64,000 bases of DNA, taken from positions 1-64,000 of the forward strand of contig NZ_CP011868.1 of assembly GCF_001294645.1 (NCBI RefSeq), in the 5' to 3' direction. The DNA is from Pseudonocardia sp. HH130629-09 (GTDB taxonomy: Bacteria > Actinomycetota > Actinomycetes > Mycobacteriales > Pseudonocardiaceae). Position numbers and translations under genes: made by a program. Below are positions 9,155 to 17,744 of the stretch, in pieces; within the stretch, counting starts at the first letter, position 1; every line of letters begins with the position of its first letter. The notes under the pieces were generated by a model. It did no database searches, was not told the origin of the DNA, and was given only the letters and a program-made list of their open reading frames with translations.

Positions 9155-10131
9155 CGGCCCTCCCCGCGAACGGGGGTGAGCCGGGCGGCGGCCACGTCGG
9201 CGGCGAGGTTCACCGCGATCGTGACGACGGCGGCGACCAGCACGTAGCCCTGGACCAGCGGCAGGTCCCGGTTCTGCACGGCGTCGACCAGCCCGGCGCC
9301 CATCCCGGGCAGTGCGAACAGCGACTCCACCACGACGACACCGCCGAGCGTCCCCTCGACGACGCGGGCGAGCTGCTGCACCGAGGGCGCGACGCCCCCC
9401 GGCAGCACATGCCGCAACAGCACGACGCGCTCGGGCAGCCCGAGGCGGCGCAGGTGGGTCACGTGCGGCGCGCGGTCGGCCTGCAGCACGCCCTGGCGCA
9501 CCTGCCGCGACAGCCAGCCCAGCTGCGCGGCCACCAGCACCGCCACCGGCAGCACCAGCACCTGCGGGGTGAGCAGCGAGCCGCCGCCGGCCGTCGCCGG
9601 GAACCAGCCGAGCTGCAGCGACAGCAGCCCCACCAGCAGCAGCCCGACGGCGAACTGCGGCGCGGCCTGCAGCGCGGAGACCACCGCCGTCGAGATCCGG
9701 TCGGCGGGCCCGCCCGGGCGGCGGCCCGCGGTCGCCCCGACGGCGACGGCCAGCGGTACGGCGATCGCGATCGAGAGCCCGCCGAGCAGCAGCGTGCCGC
9801 CCAGCCGGCCGGCGATCTCGCCGGTGACCGGGCGCCCGGTGACCAGCGAGGTCCCGAGATCGCCGGTGAGCAGGCCGCCCACCCAGTCGGCGTAGCGCTG
9901 CAGCGGCGGATCGCCGGTGCCGAGCTCCTCGCGCAGCCGCAGGACCTGCTCCGGCGTCGCGTCCGGGCCGAGCACGATCTCGGCCGCGTCCCCCGGCAGC
10001 GCCGTGGTCAGGACGAACACCAGGGTCACCGCGGCGGCGAGCTGCAGCGCGGCGACGCCGGCCCGGCGCCCGGCGGCGCGCCGGCGGCGCCGGGGCGGTG
10101 CGGGCGAGGCCGCCGGCGCGGCCGTGGTCAC
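9151..10131 (-). CDS. ABC transporter permease, DppB/NikB family
   Basis: This 326-residue permease has an N-terminal transmembrane helix (VAALQLAAAVTLVFVLTTA) followed by a periplasmic stretch with DLGTSLVTGRPVTGEI, typical of DppB/NikB. The EAA-like loop is HLRRLGLPERVVLLRHVLPG, and the C-terminal VVVVESLFALPGMGAGLVDA is the strong family motif. The GTG at 10131 overlaps the binding-protein stop, so the whole cassette (binding protein, B, C, ATPase) is read as a tight polycistron. Together with the C-type permease it forms the membrane channel. Confidence 0.88.
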   Translation of the reverse strand: MTTAAPAASPAPPRRRRRAAGRRAGVAALQLAAAVTLVFVLTTALPGDAAEIVLGPDATPEQVLRLREELGTGDPPLQRYADWVGGLLTGDLGTSLVTGRPVTGEIAGRLGGTLLLGGLSIAIAVPLAVAVGATAGRRPGGPADRISTAVVSALQAAPQFAVGLLLVGLLSLQLGWFPATAGGGSLLTPQVLVLPVAVLVAAQLGWLSRQVRQGVLQADRAPHVTHLRRLGLPERVVLLRHVLPGGVAPSVQQLARVVEGTLGGVVVVESLFALPGMGAGLVDAVQNRDLPLVQGYVLVAAVVTIAVNLAADVAAARLTPVRGEGR

Positions 10132-11645
10132 GGGGTCGCGGCCTTGTCGAAGCGGGCCCAGAGGTGGCTGTTCGGGCGGGCGGCCTCGATCCCGGTGGTG
10201 CCCGCGGCGACGCCGACGTTCCAGTTGCTCGTCGCCCACACCAGAGCGCCGGAGCGGTCGCGCAGCAGGGTCTGGACGCGCTCCAGGTTCGCGCCGCGGG
10301 CGGCCTCGTCCGGCTCGGCGACCGCCGCGGCGAACAGCCGGTCGATCTCCGGGGAGACGTAGCCGGTGTAGTTGCTGTTGCGCGAGGTGGTGAGCCGCCG
10401 GCGCCCGACGAGGTCGGGGATCGGCAGCGACCCGGTGCGGGTGAACGACGCCACCCCGGTCTCGCGGACGGTCGCGAAGTAGGTGGGGGCGTCGAGGGTG
10501 CGGGGCGTCGCGCGCAGCCCGATCTCGGCGAGCTGCTCGGCGACGAGGGTGGCGGCCGGGACGAAGTTCGGGTCGCTGGCCGAGGTCTGCAGCTCGACGG
10601 CCAGGTCCTGCGCGCCCGCCTCCCGCACGAGCGCCCGGGCGCGCTCGACGTCACGGGTGACCTGCGGGATCGCGGTCGGATAGTACTGCAGGTCGGGGCC
10701 GCCGAACAGGTCGTTGCCGACCTGGCCGGTGCCGAGCAGCACGATCCGGACCAGCGCCTCGCGGTCGATGCCGATCCGGACGGCCTCCAGCAGCCGTGGG
10801 TCGGAGAACGGTGCCCGGTCCACGCGCAGGTTGAGGAACTGGCTGGTGGACTGCGGCGCGGACAGCAGCGTCGCCCGCCCGGCCTGCTGCTCGATCTGCC
10901 GTGCCCCGGCGGGCCGCAGGTCGTGGGCGTAGCCGACCTGACCGGACAGCAGCGCGCCGAGGCGGGCCTGCTCGTCGTCGATGGGGACGAACTCCAGCTC
11001 CGGCGACGGCGGCGCGCCGTCCCAGTAGGCGTCGTTGCGGGCGTAGACCGCGGCCCCGCCCGGGGTGAACGAGACGTACCGGAACGGTCCGGTCCCCACC
11101 GGGGCGGTGAAGTCGGTGGTCCCGGCCTTGACGATCTCGGTGCCGGGTGCGCCGAGCCACAGTGGGAAGGCGAAGTCGGGGGCGGTGAGGACGATCTCGA
11201 CGTCGCGCCCGGTCACGCTGCTCGCGGTGTGGTCGACGCGGGCGAACAGCGACGCGGCCGACGCCGTCGTCGCCCCGTCGGTGATCCGGCGGAGCGTGTA
11301 GAGCACGTCCTCGCCGGTCAGCGGGCTGCCGTCGTGCCAGGTTGTCCCGCGCAGCCGGATCCGCCAGCGGGTGCCCGTCGGGTCGGGCTCGACGGCCTCG
11401 GCGAGCCGCATCTCGGCGGTCATCTCCTGGGTCCAGCCGGTGAGGGTGTCGAAGCACGCCTTCGCCCGGGCCTGGTCCACGAACTGCGGGGCGAGGTGCG
11501 GGTCGAGCGACTCGCGCGAGCCGCCCCCCGGAAAGGCGACGCGCAGCCGTTCCCCGCCCCCGGCCGACCCGCCGCAGGCGGCGAGGGCGGGGATCGCGGC
11601 GAGGGCGGCGGCGGTGCCGAGGAAGCGGCGACGGCTGATCTGCAC
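10128..11645 (-). CDS. Substrate-binding lipoprotein, Dpp/Nik (SBP family 5) type
   Basis: This 505-residue family-5 solute-binding protein has a Tat-like signal (SRRRFLG) followed by a hydrophobic stretch and the lipobox LAAC, so it should be an exported lipoprotein. WRIRLRGTTWHDGSPLTGEDV and AVRIGIDREALV are typical family-5 motifs. Family 5 covers peptides, nickel and metal-chelate complexes, and the ligand here is unknown. The GTG at 11645 lies 11 nt after the MFS stop. It is paralogous to the protein encoded at 12999-14579: both end in TGIE-ARP followed by WARF. It is the natural receptor for the adjacent permeases. Confidence 0.88.
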   Translation of the reverse strand: MQISRRRFLGTAAALAAIPALAACGGSAGGGERLRVAFPGGGSRESLDPHLAPQFVDQARAKACFDTLTGWTQEMTAEMRLAEAVEPDPTGTRWRIRLRGTTWHDGSPLTGEDVLYTLRRITDGATTASAASLFARVDHTASSVTGRDVEIVLTAPDFAFPLWLGAPGTEIVKAGTTDFTAPVGTGPFRYVSFTPGGAAVYARNDAYWDGAPPSPELEFVPIDDEQARLGALLSGQVGYAHDLRPAGARQIEQQAGRATLLSAPQSTSQFLNLRVDRAPFSDPRLLEAVRIGIDREALVRIVLLGTGQVGNDLFGGPDLQYYPTAIPQVTRDVERARALVREAGAQDLAVELQTSASDPNFVPAATLVAEQLAEIGLRATPRTLDAPTYFATVRETGVASFTRTGSLPIPDLVGRRRLTTSRNSNYTGYVSPEIDRLFAAAVAEPDEAARGANLERVQTLLRDRSGALVWATSNWNVGVAAGTTGIEAARPNSHLWARFDKAATP

Positions 11646-11656
11646 GGCGGGGTCCT

Positions 11657-12907
11657 TCACGGTGCGGTGACGGGTCGGGGGGCGAGCCGCCCGGTGCGCT
11701 GCATCCAGGCGATGACGGCACCGCCGGCGAGCCCGATGCCCAGCAGCACCGCGAACGGCAGCCAGCGGCCGGGGCCGTCGCCGAAGCGGTCGAACAGGGC
11801 GCCGACGGCGGGGGTGGTGACGGCGACGACGATCGCCGAGACCAGGTAGAACCAGCCGTAGTAGGTGCCGGCCAGGCGGGTGCTGCCGACGGTGGGCAGC
11901 AGCGACAGCGAGAACGGGTTGGTCATCGCCTGGCCCACCGCGAACACCACGGTCCCCAGCAGGACGGGGGTGACGGCGAGCAGCCCGTCCGCCGTCCACT
12001 GCCCGGGGGGCGCGGTCGCGACGAACGGGGCCGCGATGCCGATCGGGACGAAGCCCGCGCCCATCAGCACGAGCCCGACGGCCATCGACCGGCCCTCGCT
12101 CCAGTGCGCCCGGCACCACGCGGTGATCCGGACCTGGGCGGCGATACCGACGACGGTGGACACGACGAACACCGCGCTGACCGCTCCGGCGACGCCGGTG
12201 ACGCGCTGCGCCTCGACCGGGAAGGCCAGGTAGAGCTGGTTGAACAGGGAGAAGTAGCCGGCCCCGCCCAGGGCGAACAGCAGGAACCGCCGGTTCCCGA
12301 CGACCTCGCCCCAGCTCCCGATCAGGCCCCGCTCCTGCGGCTCGACCGGCCGCGCCGGGAGCGCGAACAGCTGGGCGACGGTGAGCAGCGTGAACACCGC
12401 GGCGGCGACGGCGGCGACCAGCCGGAAGTCGACGGCCAGCAGGGCCGCGCCCAGCAGCGGGCCGAGCAGTGCGCCGGCGTTGCCGAAGACGTTGAACACC
12501 GAGAACACCTCGGCGCGCCGGTCACCGGCCTCGTGCATCAGGTAGGCGCGCACCGCCGGGTTGAAGAACGCCCCGGCCAGGCCGGTCAGCACGGCCGCGG
12601 CGATCAGCCCGGGCAGCGAGTCCACGACGACGAACAGTCCGAACGCGACGATCCGCACGGCACACCCGAGGATGATCACCGGCCGGCACCCGATCCGGTC
12701 CGCGGCCGACCCGCCGATGAGGAACAGTCCCTGCTGGGACAGGTTCCGCAGGGCCAGTACGAGACCGATCGTCGCGGCGGCGTAGCCGAGGTCGCCCATG
12801 TACGTGGCCAGGAACGGCAGCACCAGGTAGAAGCCCAGGTTCACCCCGAACTGGTTCACCACGAGCAGCCTGCTCGGCACGGTCAGCTCGCCGAACGCGC
12901 GCAGCAC
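11657..12907 (-). CDS. MFS transporter, probable exporter
   Basis: This 416-residue protein has about twelve hydrophobic segments. The first loop GLVLALRNLSQQGLFLIGGSAADRIG is a degenerate MFS motif A of the multidrug-efflux (DHA1) kind. It heads the operon with the binding protein and the ABC importer. A DHA1 exporter co-operonic with a family-5 importer is the layout of opine-metallophore systems (CntE with CntABCDF). No opine synthase or nicotianamine-synthase-like gene is seen here, so a metallophore role is only a hypothesis. The GTG start is preceded by a purine-rich GAGGGGG at suitable spacing. Confidence 0.82.
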   Translation of the reverse strand: MLRAFGELTVPSRLLVVNQFGVNLGFYLVLPFLATYMGDLGYAAATIGLVLALRNLSQQGLFLIGGSAADRIGCRPVIILGCAVRIVAFGLFVVVDSLPGLIAAAVLTGLAGAFFNPAVRAYLMHEAGDRRAEVFSVFNVFGNAGALLGPLLGAALLAVDFRLVAAVAAAVFTLLTVAQLFALPARPVEPQERGLIGSWGEVVGNRRFLLFALGGAGYFSLFNQLYLAFPVEAQRVTGVAGAVSAVFVVSTVVGIAAQVRITAWCRAHWSEGRSMAVGLVLMGAGFVPIGIAAPFVATAPPGQWTADGLLAVTPVLLGTVVFAVGQAMTNPFSLSLLPTVGSTRLAGTYYGWFYLVSAIVVAVTTPAVGALFDRFGDGPGRWLPFAVLLGIGLAGGAVIAWMQRTGRLAPRPVTAP

Positions 12908-12920
12908 CCACGACCCCCTC

Positions 12921-12956
12921 TGTCATCTGAATGGCTGAACAGCATCACAGATGGCA
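12921..12956. promoter_or_regulatory. Inverted repeat in the MFS/ABC operon promoter region
   Basis: The 91-nt gap before the MFS gene is noticeably more AT-rich than its surroundings. It contains TGTCATCTG (12921-12929) and CAGATGGCA (12948-12956), an inverted repeat with one mismatch and an 18-nt spacer. This is a plausible operator for a metal or nutrient regulator; I cannot name the factor. Confidence 0.35.
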
Positions 12957-12998
12957 GTGGTTATCAAGAGCCCGTGATCACCCTGCCGTGAGCCGGTG

Positions 12999-14579
12999 TC
13001 ACCCCCAGCGGGCGCGGTGGAACCGGGCCCACGTCCCGGTGTCCGGGCGGGCGGGCTCGATCCCCGTGACGTCGGCCGAGATCCCGACGTGCTCGTCGCC
13101 GCTGGACCAGGCGGTGCCGCCGTCGCGGAGCAGGAGCTGGGCACGGCGCAGCGCGTCGGCCCGGCGGGCCCCGTCGGGCGACCGGGTGGCGGTGGCGAGC
13201 AGCGCCCGCACGTCGGCCCGTCCCGGGGGGATCGTGGACCCGGCCCCGTCCGGGGCCGTGCCGTCCCGGGTGGGGCTGTCGGGGGGCTGCGGGTCGGCGC
13301 CGGCGTCGAGTCCGGCGGCCGCGCGCAGGTACAGCGGGACGGGCTGGGCGACGGACCGCCGGAACCGGATGCCCGGCGTCGGCTCGACGTCCGGCGTGTC
13401 CGGCTCGCGCGGCTCGGCGCGCAGTCCGATCGCGCCCAGCTGCTCGACGACGAGGTCCGCCGCCGGGCGCGACATCGGGTCGAACGGGTCGAACAGCAGC
13501 GGCACCCGCAGCCCGTCCGCCCCCGCGGCGACGACGAGCTCCCGGGCCCGCGCCACGTCGCGCACCACCGGCGGCACGCCGTCGGGGTGGTGGGCCAGAC
13601 CCGGGCCGAACAGATCGTCGCCGGGGACGGCGAGGTCGAGCAGGATGTCGCGGACCAGCTCGTCGCGGTCGATGCCCAGCCGCACGGCCTCGCGCAGCCG
13701 GGGGTCGGCGAACGGCGAGGCGGGGTCCCCGGTGGACGGGGTCCGCGCGCCGGTCGGGCCGGACAGGTCCAGGAAGCGGGTCGCGGAGCCGGGGGCGGAC
13801 ACCACCGTCGTCCCGGTCCGGCCGAGCAGCCGCCGGGCGCTGTGCGGGAACAGGTCGTGGGCGTAGGCCACGTAGCCGTCGACGAGCGACTGGTAGCGCT
13901 CCTCCTCGTCGTCGTCCACCACGAACTCCACCGCAGGCGACGGCGGCCGCCCGAGCCAGTGGCCGTCGTGGCGGTAGAGCGCGTCCTGTGATCCGGGCAG
14001 GAAGCGGAACGCGCCGGTGCCGACGGGGCGGTCCCCGCGCCCGGCACGGACGATCCCGGTGCCGGGTGCCCCCAGGACCAGCGGGAACAGGAAGTCGGGG
14101 GTGGCGAGCACGAGCTCCAGCTCGGTGGCCGACAGCGCCCGGCTCGCGGTGGTGTCGAGGTTGGCGAGCAGTGGCCCTGCCGTCGCGGCGGTGTCCGGAT
14201 CGGCGACCCGGCGCAGCGACGCGAGCGCGTCCGCGGCGGTGATCGGCCGCCCGTCGTGCGCGACGGCCTCGCGCAGCCGGACCCGCCAGCGCGTCCCCGT
14301 CCGGTCCGGGCCGACCGACGCGGCCAGGTGCGGGCGCACCGTCATGTCCTGGTCCCACACCAGCAGGGTGTCGGCGACCGCGGCCGCACGGGCCCGGTCC
14401 ACCGGTCGCCACACCCGGTGCGGATCGGGCACCGGCAGCGGCCCGGTACCGGCGAAGGAGACCACCAGGCGCGGCGCATTCGCGTCGGCCGGGGCGCCGC
14501 ACGCGGCCAGCGCGGGCACCCCGGCCAGTGCGGCGGTCGCGCCGGCGACCCGCAGGAACGAACGACGGCTCAGCTGCAC
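12999..14579 (-). CDS. Second family-5 substrate-binding lipoprotein, paralogue
   Basis: This 526-residue exported binding protein has the Tat-like motif SRRSFLR and the lipobox LAAC. It shares its architecture with the binding protein encoded at 10128-11645: WRVRLREAVAHDGRPITAADA parallels WRIRLRGTTWHDGSPLTGEDV, and AVRLGIDRDELVRDILL parallels AVRIGIDREALVRIVLL. It has a Pro/Asp-rich insertion in its C-terminal third. It ends 91 nt before the MFS start and is separated from that operon by the putative promoter region, so it may be expressed on its own. It probably feeds the same permeases with a related ligand. Confidence 0.85.
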   Translation of the reverse strand: MQLSRRSFLRVAGATAALAGVPALAACGAPADANAPRLVVSFAGTGPLPVPDPHRVWRPVDRARAAAVADTLLVWDQDMTVRPHLAASVGPDRTGTRWRVRLREAVAHDGRPITAADALASLRRVADPDTAATAGPLLANLDTTASRALSATELELVLATPDFLFPLVLGAPGTGIVRAGRGDRPVGTGAFRFLPGSQDALYRHDGHWLGRPPSPAVEFVVDDDEEERYQSLVDGYVAYAHDLFPHSARRLLGRTGTTVVSAPGSATRFLDLSGPTGARTPSTGDPASPFADPRLREAVRLGIDRDELVRDILLDLAVPGDDLFGPGLAHHPDGVPPVVRDVARARELVVAAGADGLRVPLLFDPFDPMSRPAADLVVEQLGAIGLRAEPREPDTPDVEPTPGIRFRRSVAQPVPLYLRAAAGLDAGADPQPPDSPTRDGTAPDGAGSTIPPGRADVRALLATATRSPDGARRADALRRAQLLLRDGGTAWSSGDEHVGISADVTGIEPARPDTGTWARFHRARWG

Positions 14580-14660
14580 GACACCAGAGTGCCGGTTCCG
14601 GCGGCCGCCAGGGGGCCGGGACGGATCTTCTCGCGATCTCCGGCAGCCCGCCCGAGGCGG

Positions 14661-14795
14661 TCACCTGCCGGCGGGCTCGATCGAGTGCAGCGGGTCGTCC
14701 AGCGCCGGCGTGGTGACGACGGCGTCGTCGAACCCGACCCAGGTCCTCGGGTTCTGCACGTCGCTGGTGTCGGTGACGACGTGGACCGGGCAGGG
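14661..14795 (-). other. Open stretch continuing in frame after the DUF952-GNAT stop
   Basis: Directly beyond the TGA of the DUF952-GNAT gene the same frame stays open for 44 codons to a second TGA at 14661. It encodes VHVVTDTSDVQNPRTWVGF and PALDDPLHSIEPAG, which look like real protein in composition. There is no good start codon. It may be the tail of a lost gene or a former C-terminal extension. I do not recognise the fragment. The rest of the 14580-14795 gap shows nothing else. Confidence 0.3.
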
Positions 14796-15926
14796 TCAGG
14801 CCCGCCCCTCGTAGTGGGTGCCGACGACGGTGAACCCGCTGCGCAGGTACCAGTCGTGCGGCCGGTCGCCGGGGTCGGCGCCGAGGGCGAGGAGGTCGCA
14901 CCCGTGGTCGGCGGCCAGCCGGTGCGCCGCGGCCAGCAGCGCCCGGCCGTGTCCCCGGCCGCGGTGGGCGGGGTCGGTCTCGAGCCCGTCCAGCCACGCG
15001 GTCGCTCCGTCCCGGCGCAGTGTCAGCGCGGCGACGACCCGCCCGGCCGACCGGACGGCCAGCCGGTGCAGGGCGAGCCGGCGGTCGTCGCCGAGGTCGC
15101 GGTCCACCAGCTGGGCGAGCGCGTCGGGTGTCGCGCCGGGCAGGCCGCGGGCCCGCGAGGCGAGCCGGAAGTCCCGGACCGCCTCGTGGTCGAGCTCGTC
15201 GGCGGTCCCGCCCGTGCCGCCGGACGCCGGTGCACCGGCCCGGACCGGCGCGGTCATCGCCTCGTGCGCCCCGACCGACCAGCCCGCCGCGCGCAGCGCG
15301 CCGGCGAGCTCGGCCGCGACCGCTCCCCACAGCAGCGCCCCCGGGTGCAGGCCGTGCGCGGCCAGCGTCCGGTCGGCCTCGGCACGCAGGGCGTCCCGGC
15401 CGGTGAGGTCCGGCCGGTCGACCAGTAGCTGGTTGTGCATCCGTGACGCCGGGAACGTCAGGGTCCGCACGGCGACACCACCGACGACCGGCTCCTCCTC
15501 GTCCGCGCCGCGGCGCAGCATCGACGCCTCGAACCCCATCGCCCGGGTCGCCGCGGTCGGCCCGGGCACGTCGGGGTCGGCGAAACCGCCGGGGCCCGGC
15601 CGGTAGGGCGCGACGGCGAGCACCGCCGAGGCGGGCACCGGGCCGTAGGCGTGCGGGAAGCGCATCGACGCCGGGTCGGTCGGCACCCCCGGCTGCCACC
15701 GGACCTCGATCCCGGCCGCGTCGATCCGGGCCGGGTCCAGAACCAGCAGGACCAGGTCGGTCCGGCCGGCGAACAGGCGCTGCGCGGGGAGCGCCACCTG
15801 CTCGGGCGTCGACAGGTGCACGAAGCCGGCCTCGTCGAGCGAGGCCGGTGCCACCGCGCCGGTGTCGAGCCACCCCCGCCACTCACCGGGGGTGCACAGG
15901 TGCAGCAGGACCGTCCCGAGTGTCAT
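14796..15926 (-). CDS. DUF952 domain fused to a GNAT acetyltransferase
   Basis: This is a 376-residue two-domain protein. Residues ~1-105 are a DUF952 domain (LLHLCTPGEW at the start, DEAGFVHLSTPEQV, FPHAYGPVPASAVLAV), a small fold related to ADP-ribosyl-cyclase/PARP-like folds but with no assigned activity. Residues ~120-376 form a GNAT region whose acetyl-CoA loop is ETDPAHRGRGHGRALLAAA, followed by WYLRSGFTVVGTHYEGRA. A preceding half-domain (VGGVAVRTLTFPASRMHN) looks like an N-terminal acetyltransferase partner domain. The ATG at 15926 is chosen because DUF952 proteins begin close to this point and the upstream sequence in frame is promoter-like. The substrate is unknown. Confidence 0.8.
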   Translation of the reverse strand: MTLGTVLLHLCTPGEWRGWLDTGAVAPASLDEAGFVHLSTPEQVALPAQRLFAGRTDLVLLVLDPARIDAAGIEVRWQPGVPTDPASMRFPHAYGPVPASAVLAVAPYRPGPGGFADPDVPGPTAATRAMGFEASMLRRGADEEEPVVGGVAVRTLTFPASRMHNQLLVDRPDLTGRDALRAEADRTLAAHGLHPGALLWGAVAAELAGALRAAGWSVGAHEAMTAPVRAGAPASGGTGGTADELDHEAVRDFRLASRARGLPGATPDALAQLVDRDLGDDRRLALHRLAVRSAGRVVAALTLRRDGATAWLDGLETDPAHRGRGHGRALLAAAHRLAADHGCDLLALGADPGDRPHDWYLRSGFTVVGTHYEGRA

Positions 15927-15984
15927 CGGGACAGCGTGCCCTCCCGTCCGAACGGACGGGCGTGGACGTCGAGTATTGATTTCC

Positions 15985-15997
15985 GGCACCGGGTGCC
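15985..15997. promoter_or_regulatory. Palindrome upstream of mftA
   Basis: GGCACCGGGTGCC is a perfect 13-nt palindrome about 90 nt before mftA, preceded by TTGATT (15976-15981) and followed by CAATAG. It is a candidate promoter/operator for the mycofactocin genes. The usual TetR-type regulator gene mftR is not in the window. Confidence 0.3.
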
Positions 15998-16083
15998 AAT
16001 AGCGTCCGATCCGCTGCCACCGCCGGCCGGCGGGGCGGTTCACCACCTCTCTCGCCGAGAGTCGGATCCAGCGGAGGTTGCGC

Positions 16084-16170
16084 ATGAGTGAGCACCAGAA
16101 CGAGGACGCCCTGACCGAGGAGACCCTCGTCGAGGAGGTCTCCATCGACGGCATGTGCGGTGTCTACTAA
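16084..16170 (+). CDS. mftA: Mycofactocin precursor peptide
   Basis: This 28-residue peptide ends in SIDGMCGVY. The terminal Val-Tyr is the substrate that MftC decarboxylates and crosslinks, and MftE later releases the C-terminal dipeptide product. The acidic leader (EDALTEETLVEEV) is the part bound by MftB. The ATG has GGAGG 8 nt upstream. The gene is too short for most gene callers. The sequence fits the canonical IDGMCGVY ending. Confidence 0.96.
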   Translation: MSEHQNEDALTEETLVEEVSIDGMCGVY

Positions 16171-16471
16171 GCCTCTCGACACCACGGTTCCGGACGGTGC
16201 CGCGGGGGCGTTCGACCCCGCGGCACCGTACCGGCTCAGCGAGAGTGTCTCGCTGCGTCCGGAGCCCTTCGGCGCCCTGGTGTACGACTTCGTGACCCGC
16301 AAGCTGTCCTTCCTCAAGACGCCCCAGCTGGTCTCGGTCGTACGCGACCTGGAGAACCAGCCGGACGCCCGGTCGGCCGTCGTGGCCGCCGACGTCCCCG
16401 AGGCGCAGCACGACGCCTACCTGCGTGCCCTCGCCGGACTGCTGAAGTCCCGCACGATCGTCGCTCGCTAG
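16160..16471 (+). CDS. mftB: Mycofactocin precursor-binding chaperone (RRE protein)
   Basis: This 103-residue protein belongs to the PqqD-like RiPP recognition element family. It binds the MftA leader and hands the peptide to MftC. RLSESVSLRPEPFGALVYDF and RKLSFLKTPQLVSVV are the conserved segments that build the winged-helix fold. The GTG at 16160 lies inside the last codons of mftA, an 11-nt overlap that should couple translation of chaperone and substrate. It is followed 31 nt later by mftC. Confidence 0.94.
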   Translation: MSTKPLDTTVPDGAAGAFDPAAPYRLSESVSLRPEPFGALVYDFVTRKLSFLKTPQLVSVVRDLENQPDARSAVVAADVPEAQHDAYLRALAGLLKSRTIVAR

Positions 16472-16502
16472 TCCCGCCCGCCCCCGCGACCACCACAGTG
16501 AG

Positions 16503-17744
16503 GTGCCCGTGAAGCTGGTCGACCACTTCCAGTACGGCCTGAACTCGCCCATCTGCCTGACCTGGGAGCTCACCTACGCGTGCAATCTCGCGTGCGTGCA
16601 CTGCCTGTCCAGCTCGGGGCGGCGCGACCCGCGCGAGCTGAGCACCGCCGAGGCCAAGGCCGTCATCGACGAGCTGCAGCGCATGCAGGTCTTCTACATC
16701 AACATCGGTGGCGGCGAGCCGACCGTGCGCCCGGACTTCTGGGAGCTGCTGGACTACGCCATCGCCCACGACGTCGGCGTCAAGTTCTCCACCAACGGCG
16801 TCAAGCTCGACAAGGCCCGTGCCGCGCAGCTCGCCGCGACAGACTACGTCGACATCCAGATCTCTATGGACGGCGCGACGGCCGAGGTCAACGACTACGT
16901 GCGGGGCCCCGGCTCGTTCGACACCGCGATCACCGCGCTGGAGAACCTCGCCGAGGCGGGCTTCAAGCACCCCAAGATCTCGGTCGTGATGACCCGGGAG
17001 AACGTCGACCAGCTCGACGAGTTCAAGGCCATCGCCGACAAGTACGGCGCCCAGCTGCGGATCACCCGGCTCCGCCCGTCCGGCCGCGGTGCCGACGTCT
17101 GGGACGAGCTGCACCCGACCCAGGCCCAGCAGAAGCAGCTCTACGACTGGCTGGTCGCGAACGGCGACCAGGTCCTGACCGGTGACTCGTTCTTCCACCT
17201 GTCGGCCTACGGCGAGGCCCTGCCCGGGCTGAATCTGTGCGGCGCGGGCCGCGTGGTCTGCTTGATCGACCCGGTGGGCGACGTCTATGCCTGCCCGTTC
17301 GCGATCCACGAGAACTTCCTGGCGGGCAACGTCCGCGACGAGGGCGGCTTCAAGGAGGTCTGGGAGCACTCCGAGCTGTTCACCGAGCTGCGCCGGCCGC
17401 AGACCGGCGGGGCGTGTGCGTCGTGCTCGCACTACGACACCTGCCAGGGCGGGTGCATGGCCGCGAAGTTCTTCACCGGTCTGCCGCTCGACGGTCCGGA
17501 CCCGGAGTGCGTGCAGGGCTACGGCGAGGCGATGCTGGCCGCGCGCTCCTCCGACGCGGTGATCCCGAGGTCCGACGTGGACCACTCGCGCTCCGCGCCG
17601 CGCAACTCCCGCGCGCCGAAGCAACCGACGATGCTCTCGCTCGCCCCGCCACCGCGCCGGCCGGACCGGGCGTGCGACGAGAACCCGCTCGCCGGGTTCG
17701 CGCCGGACGCCGTGCCCGCGGCGCAGCCGGTAGCGACCCGCTGA
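16503..17744 (+). CDS. mftC: Mycofactocin radical SAM maturase
   Basis: This 413-residue radical SAM/SPASM enzyme decarboxylates the C-terminal Tyr of MftA and forms the Val-Tyr crosslink. The SAM cluster motif is C27-x3-C31-x2-C34 (YACNLACVHC), and the SAM-binding GGGEPTVRPDF follows. Auxiliary cluster cysteines are in LCGAGRVVCLIDPVGDVYAC and in CASCSHYDTCQGGCM, ending with PECVQGYG. The last ~50 residues (Pro/Arg/Ala-rich) extend beyond the catalytic core and overlap the possible start of the next gene. Start choice is between GTG 16503 and GTG 16509; the former is used. Confidence 0.95.
   Translation: MPVKLVDHFQYGLNSPICLTWELTYACNLACVHCLSSSGRRDPRELSTAEAKAVIDELQRMQVFYINIGGGEPTVRPDFWELLDYAIAHDVGVKFSTNGVKLDKARAAQLAATDYVDIQISMDGATAEVNDYVRGPGSFDTAITALENLAEAGFKHPKISVVMTRENVDQLDEFKAIADKYGAQLRITRLRPSGRGADVWDELHPTQAQQKQLYDWLVANGDQVLTGDSFFHLSAYGEALPGLNLCGAGRVVCLIDPVGDVYACPFAIHENFLAGNVRDEGGFKEVWEHSELFTELRRPQTGGACASCSHYDTCQGGCMAAKFFTGLPLDGPDPECVQGYGEAMLAARSSDAVIPRSDVDHSRSAPRNSRAPKQPTMLSLAPPPRRPDRACDENPLAGFAPDAVPAAQPVATR

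Noticed and set aside
11657-12907. Firm call of a CntE-type metallophore exporter
   Set aside because: No opine dehydrogenase, nicotianamine-synthase-like or histidine racemase gene is in the window; the layout alone is not enough.
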